Made by a program: the position numbers and the translations under genes. Positions 25,331 through 38,300 of a stretch of 64,000 nucleotides of DNA are shown piece by piece (position 1 is the stretch's first letter; each line of letters starts with the position of its first letter). The stretch comes from Tubulanus polymorphus. Taxonomy: Eukaryota; Nemertea; Palaeonemertea; Tubulaniformes; Tubulanidae. Below the pieces are notes generated by a model. It worked only from the letters and a program-made list of their open reading frames with translations, was not told where the DNA came from and made no database searches. The stretch lies in contig NC_134027.1 in the NCBI RefSeq assembly GCF_964204645.1, forward strand, positions 1,476,485 to 1,540,484, written 5' to 3'.

Positions 25331-26345
25331 TTCGTCGATTTAAATGAAATTTATCCGGGATTTTTTGTCGACATGCGTTCATACAGCTCCACCTAGTGAG
25401 TGTATCGCGAATTCAGTAGTCTGTTACAAGAGGACGCCACCTCGTGGTATGTAATTTTCTTCGACACGGGTACTTTGGGTTCGAATCCCGACATAAATCG
25501 GATTGCACACACATGCATAGGCCTCGCATGAGTAATAATAATCCATAGCAAATTAAATTATATTCTCGGATTTTCAGACCATTAACTACATCCATCAATC
25601 AATGTTCCTCGCGAAGTAGTTTGCACTTGCCTCAGATTTCATTAGAGCGATAAATTTCAATTGTTATATTCATCGTACTATGACAGGCTAATTGACAATG
25701 CATTGATGATCACTTGTTGGTATCAACGCTACGAATGCCAACAGATCTGTTACCGATGACGGCAGCAAGTCAAAAAGTGGAACTTTTCAGCACTCAAAAC
25801 ATTTTTTTTAAACTAGTGTATGTACAAATGAGACATTAACCAAAATTATCCTGAAGAGAAGCGCTTTAGAAGACTTGCGACAGACCACGTCACCAAAATT
25901 TAAGACAGACGACTCATAGGCTACATCTTGAAATTCATTTATTCATTACAAAAAATATCAATAAGGAATGAAATAGCTTACATAATTCTTTATCTACAAA
26001 TCAACCCATTTACAAAGTGAAGATGACACGACACGGAAAACTTTTGGGACGATAGATGAAAATAAGTCCCCCATTCGTAGTTTGGGACTGAAGTTACTTT
26101 CAATGAAATCTAGCTGCTTGATGCTGCTCTTAATTTTCATTCATTTTTTTTCCTATTTTACATCTAAACATGATACATTATAATAATAATAATAATAGAC
26201 AATACAAATAAAATATGAATAATTATTACTGTACAGATGATATTTACAAAGAAAATGCATGTTTTTTTTTTCCAATTCAAGGCGATTTCTCAATTTTCAC
26301 CGAAGATCTCCAAAGTTCTGACGCCATTTCTTATTCGTTGCGTTT
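25331..26345. other. Space between the MSSKK exon and the SF3B3 stop codon
   Basis: Probably holds the SF3B3 3' UTR (minus strand). A minus-strand AATAAA lies near 25936-25942. A GGGTTCGAATCCCG block at 25477-25490 resembles a tRNA B box, but I could not fold a tRNA around it. Confidence 0.45.
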
Positions 26346-29300
26346 CTAGAACGCGTAGCGAGTTCGAATATCTTCAAGTTTTTTCGATACCTGTAGAAAT
26401 AAAAGACTTATGAATTAAATTCTGCCAAGTTCCATTAAGTTCATTATCTAGGTTTCTTCAATGGGTAACACAAAAAATCTCAACTGAAACAGATATGAGC
26501 TGTAGTGTCTTACCTCACTAGGAGTTCTGTCTAACTCATCGGAAACTGTTTTCTGTTTACTCGAATCCATTGATGCAAACATCTCACACAAATCACCATC
26601 AATGACATTCTAAAAACAAGAATTAACAAACTTTAGAACAAATCTCTGAATATCCCATTCATTTCTTCCCCGAAGCGGTTTCAGATTTCAGATAACTAGG
26701 CTCTGAAACCGGTTTAAAAACCGTAATTGGATTTTTTTCCAAAAGATCTTCATGATTTTTACCTTGATGGGGAAATAGTAAGATCGATATGAAAGATGGT
26801 CTCGTCCGCACAACGGAGGATGTTCGGATCTCATGTGCATTTCTAAATGTTGGAAAAAATCATGATCCTGAAAATAAACGAAGAAAAGCTGAATCATTAT
26901 CCGCTCGATAAAGTCTTTAATTCCCCCGAAATCTGAAAATGTGGATCAGCGATTTCATAGTTATAATCATTCACAGTCAGGTGAAACACGGAAACAAATC
27001 ATCATTTCCATATCATTAACAAACGCAAAACTTTAACAGGCAAAAGTGAGTTTAAAATCAATTCATTTCGGATGATTTGACTTCAAACTCAGAACTTAAG
27101 AACTGCAGAATTAATCAACACTTCCGTACCTCATGAGAAATAAACGGAACGAGCATTCCTACAGCGCCGGAGAGAGTAGTATAAACCAGTGATTCCGAAC
27201 CGCCGGGGATTAACGTCGCTCTCTGTAGAGACGTCACTAGTTCGCCGACATTGAAGGAAGCGACAGTATCAGCTTTCTGAGACGCTCCGTTTAAAACACC
27301 TCGATCCCATAGTGCTTTATTACCGGTCGGGTCTTCATCGACGTCATCTGTGACGTCAGGAGGCAGACGGATCTATAAATGGATCAATACACAAACACAT
27401 GAGACAAGTATTGATTTGTTTTAGGCAGGGTGGCGCCACTTTCCACCAATTTTACAAAATCCTTGAGATTTCCTAATTTTCTTATGTTAATTTTTCTATG
27501 TTTTTTGCAAAAGGTGTCAAATTCCTTGAGTTGTCCCCGATTTTTTTGATTCCCTGAGTCTACTTGGTGAGAAACCACCCTGCGAGACTTCAAGCTGAAG
27601 AGTTGATTTGAATAAGGGTCATTCCACCCAGTTATTATCAAATGAATCACGTCTCAATAAGAAAACTTTCATAATCCTAATTCTAAGTGGATCAGTTCTT
27701 GGTGAGTAGTTAAAATACAATCATAGCTTCAACGAGCTCTTTTTAACTATATCATCATTTCCACTAATCGATTTTTTTCAAACCAAACCAAACGCACCAT
27801 ATTATATATATATATTCAACTACTTACGATCGAAACGTTGCCGAATTTATCAGCTCCAGCCATCGTGCCGTAATCCAACATGGCCGCGCACGTAATCCAC
27901 CGAGGGTTTGTATCATCAGCGAACGCGATTAACTGATTCTCCTGACGTTTATAACGGATGAAATGAAAACTCTCCTGAACGTCGCTGACTACGATTCGAT
28001 GACCCATCGTTTGAATTCCAACGATGTAATTCGGCAGATGCTGCAATAAAATAAACATACAACGAGCTTTATTCAAATATCTAGACTTTAATCATCTAAA
28101 TTATCTTTAGGTAAATCTACGATAGATTGGTTCTTTATGAACCATATCACTTCCATATTTCAAAGTACACTTAAGTAATAAATTAAGTAGTCATTAACTA
28201 ATATCATCTGTAAAGTGGATCAGGACACAGTTTCACAAAAAGGATTAAGGCCTAAATCGATTTAAGATAAACTGAATTAACGAAGAAATCAAACCGATTT
28301 AAGAGTTAAACTTTTTTTGTGAAACTGGGCCCTGCGCAATAATTGTAAGCAATCAGAGCTTTAATGCAGATCATATAGTTTGTAATCACTTCCCCCTTAC
28401 AATTTAGACTAGGTGGTCATTCACTGCCATAATTTACCAAAAATTATATATTTCAAGTGGATAAAACAGTTGTAATCCTCATTCTAAGTGGATCAGTTCT
28501 TGGTGAGTAGTTAAAATACAATCATAGCTTCAAGAGCTCTTTTTAACTATGTCATCATTTCCACTTATTCCATCGAACCTCACAACACCCATGCTACGTA
28601 AATAAACCCTTCTAAGAACAATCTCAATTCACTTGAATTGTCATCTTATAATTTGGATAAGTGGTCAAAATAACAATCACTGGGACTTATTTTAAACTTC
28701 AACCTCTACAATTTCATTCATGAACAACCTCGAAATAAATCTACCTTATTTTCACATTTGCGCAGTAATTTCTTCTTCCCGAGGTCGTAGATTCGTAGGT
28801 ATTTACCGGCTCCGACGAGGACTCGACCCTGGAACGGCGCGATCGCCCCCGGCATTTCATCGACCGCCGTTTTATGAAGGAAGTGTAGTTTTTCGCCCGT
28901 GTTTATGAGTTGATACACGTAGAGGTATCCGCCCGGGCAGTGACGAGGATTCAATACGAGATCCTTCACCGTGCCGATTATAACGAACTGATCATCACCG
29001 CGATTAGCAAACTTCACCAGAGCAATGCTGCAATAATAAATCACATAGTAGATTAATGTTTACATATTTTTCACAAGATGATAATGAATTGAAGCTTGAA
29101 CCCAAAATCCTGAAGACATATTGAGAGTAGTAAATACCTGTGAGCCGCTTCATTCTGTTCCAGATGAACTCTATCCAGAGTTTCTCCCGATATCGGGTTT
29201 ATAATACGGATTATCGAAGCCCACATTCCCTGACCGGCTTTAGGCGCCCCGAACGTGTTCTCCGGCAGATTCTCGTTCAGAAACGCGGCTGCCATTTCAG

Positions 29301-32300
29301 CGGCCAGTTCCTGTTCTTCCTCTCCAGCTGCTTCTACCATTTCCTGAGCAAAAGAAAAACGCAATAAATTCAACGTAACAATTGGCAGAGGTTTGTTTCA
29401 TGCCTCACGGGTATCTAATGAAAACATTTCTGACTTTTCAACGCACTGACTGACCTCAGCCATCTGTTGTTTCCTCTGTAGTTTAGTAGCGTCTGTGTAG
29501 GTGTTATGATCTGTTTCAATCATGATTAGATTACTGGATTCGGGATGTATAACGAATCTACGTGGGGTATACTGTAACGGAGTCGACACCTGATTAAACA
29601 CAGCTCCCAGTTTCTCTAACGCTAAAATCCTGTGAAATACAGACAAATATGTTAAATCATTTGTAGAAACAGAAGGGTCAAAGGTTTCTGGACCGATTAC
29701 AAAAGTTCCATGTTAACTCATTGATAATTAACTCATGTTAATTCAAACCCTTACACGAATCTGTGGAACTGGATCCCGGGGCCGGGTTCCATAGTCATGA
29801 CTTACCATATTTTTCGGCCAATAAGCCGATTTTCTAGCCTCAGATTTTTACCCAAAATATCGTGATCGGCTTATTGGGCAGATACGATCTGACATAAAAA
29901 ATCACTTCCCGATCTATGCCACTCTAATGCTCTCAATGATCGTCAAAATCAAGAAAAGTGGTCGATATTTATTTGAGGTAATTATTTACTACCAATTATA
30001 ATCTATTTTGAACTATTTTATTTTTACTTTGATTGTTCCATCACCGCACAGCGGCAATGGTATACATTTATATAACCCGCGAGTTCATCGTACTACCACG
30101 TGTCAGTTCATACATTAGTATATATGCAAATCAGCATTGAGCCGCGTACTGCGTGTATGGCTGTGTGTATAGTAATCTGCTGAGTGAGTCTATATATAGC
30201 AGTCACTCGGCGATGATAGTATACACAGCACTCTCACACATCGACGGGCGCTACTGTCAGCCTCTTAAATCGTCAATTAAGACGAACTAATTGACAAATC
30301 AGTGAATTAAAATCTCTGATGAAGGGCCTCGGCTTATTGGGCGAAGCTTTATGAAATCCATGTATTTTAGGCTAAAAAACTGCCCTCGGCTTATTGGCCG
30401 AGCCGGCTTATTGGCCGGAAAATACGGTAAGTCCAAAATTGGTCTTAAATCTTAAAGAATGATAGCTGTTAGATTAGCAATAGAACTAAGTTGGTCTTAG
30501 ACTGGTCTTAAGTCTAAGCCATGACTATAGAACCGGCCCCTGGAGTTAAAATATCTCAAAACAGCTGTCACTCCAGAATACAGATAGATCGACTCTTACC
30601 TGAGCGTATTGGTTGATATAGCGACGATACCCTCCGGACATTGCTCCGACGCGAATCCAGACGCGTACTCCAGAGTTTCGTACGACAGCGGAGTCAAATG
30701 GAATCGATTCTGATACGTGTAACTTAACCACGTACGACTCGACATCGCTAAAACCTGTAAAATAAAACATGATAAACAACTGAAAATACTTCAGTGGATC
30801 AGACCGATGGTAATATATCAATCATAGCTTCAATGCTCCTCATATATTGTCTAATCACTTCCACATCATTTCATTATGAATTGATAGTTATTAATTAACT
30901 AGTCAATCACTGCTATAATCTGCCAAAAATTAATTCAAAATACTCTAATGATGTTGTTTAAGTGGATAAAATTATCATAATAATCCTAATTCTTAGTGGA
31001 TCAGTTCTTGGTGAGTAGTTAAAATACAATCATAGCTTTGATGAGCTCTTTTAACTGTATCATCATTTCCACTTATCCTCTTAATCCTTTAATCAAAGCA
31101 CTAACCCCACAACACCCGCCGATCTACGTAAAGAAGACCACCTTAAGAGCAGCTTTAATTCACTTGAATTATGATCTTATAATTTGTGGCTTATTTTCAC
31201 ATTTACAGCTGATAATATTAAATAACTTTAATGAAGCCTGTCTCTGACAGCTTTATACGATAATCTTTTGATATTCTATTTGATGTATAGTTAATATAAC
31301 TTACAGCTTCTGAACCTTGCATCGTGATACGGAACAGTTTAACGGGTCTGGAGCCGAGATATCGAGTTCTTGTGTCCGATAATTCACCGGTTACATTGTC
31401 TAAAACAGTTCTCAACAGTACTCCATTCTACAAATACACAATACAACACATCAATTTAACTAAACTATCTTATATTACGCCCCAGTTTAACTGCACCCAG
31501 TTACCAACTCCAAAGTCAACAAGTTCAAACTCAAAACAGTAGAACTGGGTTCAGCTCGATGGTTTTGAGTTTAGAACTGGATTGTTCCCCTCTCAATAAT
31601 TACTGCTTACCTGAAGACCGATATTGAGGAATAAACCTCCGAGGATATTAACCTCGCCGGATTCTTCCTTCGAGTCGGAGTTACCCATCTCGACGACGCA
31701 CAGCGATTCAGGTGGCGCCGGTAGAGCCTGCATACTCAACGGCGACAAACAATCCTATATTCAACAAACACAACATTCGATCATTTAACAGAAGATTTCG
31801 ATGAGATCTCTTATTCTAATTCAATTCATGTATTCAGAATTTCAAGGATTTATCTAATTAAAACAAACTATGTCATCTTGCCAGTTTCACAATCCAAGAC
31901 TAGGTTTAAAACCATTAACTAGCTCTAAAACCATTAACTAGCTCAAACCCCAATTGGTAACATAGAAGGGATAAGTTCCTGCGGGTAGGGATAAGTACTT
32001 ACAGCAGGGTCTAATGATATAATTCTGACAGTATTATCTGATAAACCGACTGCTAAAAATCTCGATCTTTGTTCACCAGGTGGAACTCGACCTAAAGCCA
32101 TACAAATCACATCCGTTGACATTTCTTTACGCTCGGTATATTCATTCAGTTGACCAGTCTAAAAATAGAACAAACAATATTCAGTTGACCAGTCTAAAAA
32201 TAGAACAAACAATATTCAGTTGACCAGTCTAAAGATAGAACAAACAATATTCAGTTGACCAATCTTAAAATAGAACAAACAATATTCAGTTGACCAGTCT

Positions 32301-35300
32301 AAAAATAGAACAAACAATATTCAGTTGACCAGTCTAAAAATAGAACAAACAATATTCAGTTGACCAGTCATCACATTCCAAGTGGGAAAATCCAAACCTA
32401 ATTGTTGATGGATCAGAAACGTTTATGTTTTAATCAATTTTGAAACTCAGGTGAAACACGGAAAGTAACATCATTTCCATCACACAAAAAACTAAAGACG
32501 ACGAAATAGATATTTCTACCCACAAGAGAAACAACGCCTTAGTAGTTTATAATACTTGACCTTAATCATCTTCATCAAATAACTCTAAACAACTCTGTAG
32601 TGGAGTAAATTGATGGATCAGAAATAATGTCAAATCTAGAATAATCTATGGAAGAAACATCTTCTCGCAATGTAATAATCATTTAGTTATCAATAAATGA
32701 ACAGTTTTATCTTCAAATCGCAATTTTTCGATATGAAAACTGATGGATCAGTTTGACTTAAATGTTGTAATCAATTGTGACAATCAGGTGAAACACGGAA
32801 AGTAACATCATTTCCATCAGAAAAAAATATTTCAAATCAAAAATGGTTTGTAACCCTTGGGTAGAAAAATCTTAAAAACCCTTGCGTTTACAGGCAATTT
32901 AAGCCCTTTCAAAAAAGTCAAAAGAAAATATTTTTAACCCTTTCAGTGCGTCTACACCGCAATGCGGTGTATAAATCAGTGATAGATTATGTTAGTACAC
33001 TGCACTGCAGTGTATTGATGTAATTAGTGATTATCTCTCTTGAAAAATGGCAGCACCTGTCAAACATAGTGAAATACTAGTAACTAATGATACACCGCGC
33101 CGCGGTGTAGACGCACTATAGTGGTATTCCCGTTATTCAACACACTAGGGTGGAATTTCTTAAAATTTTCAAATTATCTCCAGCACTATAGGCTATTAAT
33201 GAGTCAGCAGTGAAAGGGTTTAGTACTTTCAGATATGTCCGGGAACCATATTGACACAGACAGGAATCAAGTATAAAGTGAAGTACATACCGGATCCATT
33301 TCGAAGTAGACTAACTCTCCACCGGTTAAAGCGATCACTACTTGTCTCTGATTAACGGCACATTTAACGATGGTTTTTTTACCGGGTGTCTTCCATTCAT
33401 TGACTCGTTTATCCGAACGAATATGACGAATTCCATCGGGATAAATCTACAATAATAAAATTACATTTACATGTTACATCATCTCCGGTACCACGCGATA
33501 GTTTAAACATCATTCATCTAAAATATCGGTAAATATCAAATAATTTTCAAAATGGATGGATCAGAAACGTTAATGTTTTAATCAATTTTCAGGTGAAACA
33601 CGGAAAGTAACATCATTTCCATCACATGTTCAGCGCTAACACAATCACTGATGCAGCCAAAATCTAACACCAGGGCCCAGTTGCACAGTCATGGCTTAAG
33701 TCCAAAAGTGGTCATAAATCTTAAGACTGTTCTTAATTTATTAGATTGGCTATCGAACTAAGTTGGTCTTAGACTGGTCTTAATGCTAAACCATTACTAT
33801 GCAATCGGCCTCTGGTCTAAAGAAATGCTGACACTTACAAAACATAACCCCATAGATAACTAAATCCTCGTACTAATGTCATCATCCTGGCTCTACAATT
33901 TATCAGTGATTCTGAATCCTGTATTCAATTTCCCCAAAACAGTCACTTCAATTCAATCCAATGTTTATTTTAAGTGTCAACAGCCCCTCATTCATATATT
34001 CCATAACCTGCTGACTTGTGACATCATAACCCTAGCCAGCCAATCAGAAACCCTAACCCTAGGTCACCTGACCACCTGTGACATCATAACCTCAGCAGCC
34101 AATCACAACCTAACCCTAGGTCACCTGACCACATGTGACATCTTCAGCAGCCAATCACAACCTAACCTTAGGTAATCTGACCACATGTGACATGAAACCC
34201 TCGTAGCCAATCACAGATGACTAGACCACATGTGACATGTAGTCAATGATCTGACCACTGGCCTATGACAGACAGTCAAACACTCAGTGAAGGCAATAAA
34301 ACTTGTGACATACAGATATTGTGGTTGACTCTAAATCAGTCCTGTTGAGCTTATAATTCACTCAGAGAAAATTTTCATGAATTTTGAAAAATAGAATCAT
34401 CATTTTTAGAGTCATAAGTGGCAAGACAAATCACTTATTTTACTGGATTCAATAAAGATTAATCATATATGATTTTTTAATCGAAAGTGGCACGGCTCTC
34501 ACAAATTTCAGTCCCCGATACATAAATGATAAACATACACAGACAGATACAGACCTGAACGAGAGCGTCATCGCCGAGCTGTGAACAAGAGAGGGTCGGC
34601 GTCGTACCGAGGAATCCTGAATCTGTCACCTCTTCAACTGTTTCACCGATTGATAAAACCAACGTAGCATTTACGAATGACACGATAATATAAGCATCGA
34701 ATTCCTCTACAATGATAAAATACATTAGCAATAAAACATGGGTTCTTCTATAAACGATTATTCAAATTCCAAAATTAAACCAAGTTTCTGTCCGTAACTG
34801 TGTGCATTCTGTTCACACAACGAACTGCGGTTTCTATCCATCAACCGACTGAGTTGAGATACATTCGGACACAATTCGTAGGGGTTTTCACTTATGGATA
34901 AGACTGCTAAACAAGAACCCCTGCTGCAACACGGATGAGCATTGGCTTAACAAGGACTGCTGACAAAACCCTCTCTTCAACTCAAAAGAGTTTCCCCCTG
35001 GCCTCCCCATCCAAAGTAAAATTCTGGTGCAAATATATCGTTATCAATATATTTCCCAATCATTCGAGTGCACGGAGTATATAGTTCTTCAGTTTGTCAC
35101 TAGGTGGCTGTAAGAACAATCTACATTCATTAGTAAATAGAAAGCGTAAAATGTGCAGAAAACAAAAAAATATATCTTAAAACTGGATTGTTTATCGAGT
35201 AGTTTATTTATTGCCTTGCCTGTTAGGAGTTGAATGACTGTTTACAAGGATTCATCATCACGCACCGAGGTGTAGAGTCTGAAATGAGAAATAAAGGCAC

Positions 35301-38300
35301 GGTGATGGACTGTACCAAACACCGGCTCTGTGTATATTAGTGTTGGTTCTATTGGTTTTACTGAAATACAACGTATACAACACAAACTATTGGACACCAG
35401 GACCCAGTAACAGTTCATCAACACATCATAATAAATTGGATTTTATTCTAGTATTGAGATTTTATGCAGACCGCAAACGAATTGTTCACATATATATCAT
35501 ATTGTCAACCATTTATGACTTTTAACAATCAACATCAGTTAGCCGCACAAGCAAGATATGCTCAGTAACCTCACATACAAAAACCTCCATTGACTACCGT
35601 GGATCTGAGTCCTGTCTGTCCTCGCGTTATCCGTTTATCATGTACCAAAGAAATAATCATTTAGAAATTTTGCACATTTAGAAAGTCATGAATAATCTGT
35701 ACATAATAAATGGATGATAAGCGCTGAAGTCTTGAGTATTATCAAATAAAACCTTTCACGTGAACATCAGTTTTTACGACTAATGACAATTTCCACTGTG
35801 AAAAGATTTGATTGAACACCCTTGATAGAATATGAAATAGTCAGCAGTGAAATTCAAATAGCATAATCTAAAACATTTCTTGATTTTTGGCATTTCTAGG
35901 ATTCATGATGTGGTTGTTAAAAGTGCCTAATAGTAAACCTGAACATGTCTGACTTATCCATACCCTATCATAAATATATATTTTTGTAATAATATGAGTT
36001 TTTTCATCATCCTGAAAGTGAGAAAAAGACTTTAAGCAGCTACAGCAGCAGCAACAGATGCTGCAGGCTTTATTAGTTTCATCAATATGAACAATTTTGT
36101 AGAATGCGTAAATAATGAAAGCACAGTTTATCAGATCAATGTCTCCTAATCAGCCCTGTTGAGCTTATGTAACACTCATTGATAAATCATGTTTACAGTA
36201 AAAATATTTTCATCATTTTAGGAGACATTTCAAAATGTAATAAAAACCCTGAATTTAAAAAATAAATAAACCTATGAATTACCTTCGACATTTCTCTTTA
36301 CGGTCCAAACAGCATTCGGATTACCGGGCAATTCTGATTTAGCCATTTCGGATACCTGCGAAAAAAATAAAATATATTATCACAACGCGATCTCATAATT
36401 AATCACATTGATTATCTACTCAAATATGCTCTTGTTATATCAGTCCTGTTGAGCTTGTTTTGCATTCATAGAATTCATGCAAATATGAAGTTGATCATCA
36501 TTTATAAAAGAGCCACGATTGAAACACGGGTTACAATTTTCTTATTCCGGAAGCTATCGAGGTTTAATGATTTTACCTCTAATCCATGACGCAGGACTCT
36601 TAACGTAGATCTGGGTCCGCGACCACAAAGCGCGTATAACTGTGGTGTATCTTCATTAGCGAGATCAGCAATCTATAAAACACAGACACAAATCTACTGA
36701 ATATTCTACAAGCAGAATATATTCTAAAACAATTTTTCTACTGTTAGTGAAAAGTTGACTCTAAATCAGTCCTGTTGAGCTTAAAATTCACTCAGAGAAA
36801 ATGTTCATGAATTTTGAAAAATAGAATCATCTTTTTCCGAGTTAAAGGGCATCACTCCAATTTTGATTTGCTTATTTTCGTTTGGAAAAGTCTGAATCAT
36901 ACAGAAACAGTAATAAAATGTTTTACCTGACAGTGAAGTACAGGAGACAGGCTGTCCATTTCATCAACGATGACCAGATTTTTAAGAGGACGCGGCGCAA
37001 AGAAAAACGTGTCTCCTTCTTCTAAAGGCATCGCGCTGTTAAACTCTGGTTCTTCATCATCATCACCGAGATGAGCAATCTGATACAAATAACTGAAATA
37101 ACAAATTACGAATTAATAGCTAGAAAAACATCTTAAACATCACAATATGCTCTCCTCAGTTTATGGACAGATTGTTTTTAAAGTAGACTCCATTTCTCTC
37201 CGGGACAACCACTGAATTCAGTTGGAGAGGTATGAATCATAGAGTGACGCGTTACTTACTGATTTCCGAATTCCGACGCGACAAACAGGAAACCGGTTTT
37301 TAAAACGCACATTGAACTAGCGACGGGGACCGTATCGAAGTATTTCAGGTGTATTTCCGTCACCATATCCTCGTCGGTTTCTAACGTGATTTTAAATATG
37401 TCGCCTTGCTCCGTTTGAGCCAGGAAGAAAAACATCGACTAAAATTAGAGAATAAAATCTTTTCGATGATTTTTACGATGATCGAAATTTCGATGATGAA
37501 GAATGATTTCGAGAATTTACGTAAAATCTTTGATGGTTTACAGAATATTTCACTGATCTTTTCAGATTTCATTCATCTTAAATGATTGAACAGATTCACT
37601 GGTTTAAGAACTTGAAGTCTGTGGAACTGGATCCAGTTCATTGCTTGAAATTAACTCCAATTGTCTCAGACATGTCGATCATCATCATTATATACAGGAA
37701 CAGTTTTTTATACCTTAGTTTTATGAGTGGCACAAGTGACGAAGATCATTCCTCGTTCGGGATCGTCTAAATCATTTCTGCGTCGAGGAATCGGACAGCG
37801 AATATCCGGCTGATCTCCCAGATTCTTATACGTGATGTAATTCTCTGAACAAATTAAAACTCCACTTGGGCCTTCGTTACCACCGGGCACTGAATCAAAT
37901 ACAAAACAATGAATTCAGACGCATGAGGCTCCTTCAACAGGGATTTAAGCCTTATTTGAGAAAATGTATTCATTAATTCATTTATTCTGATGGTTTTGCC
38001 ACTCTCTAGGACGGTTTATAAGTACTCACCGGCAATGAGGAAATTAGCGTGTTCCTCTAAATGTTCGGAGTATTTCCTAACAACGTGATTCAAACCGAGA
38101 TCCAACTCGTAGTATGTTAACATCTGCTGTGTTTTAATACCGGCCTCACCGCTCGGATCACTATCAGCCTCCTGAAATATACAACATCAATTCAACTCAT
38201 CGAATAACTCATCAATTTCTCTCTCTTCAAGAGACAGTTTCAGAATAGATATTTATTTACCTCGTAGTCAATTTCCAGACAAGCGAATGTCGGGTTTTCA

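Noticed and set aside
25477-25490. tRNA B-box-like GGGTTCGAATCCCG
   Set aside because: No A box or acceptor stem could be placed around it. A similar block at 53400-53412 also lacks a cloverleaf. Possibly SINE relics.
32615-32675. Another family B snoRNA
   Set aside because: It starts GATGGATCAGAAATAATG like the others, but the guide and box C are not recognisable. A relic at most.
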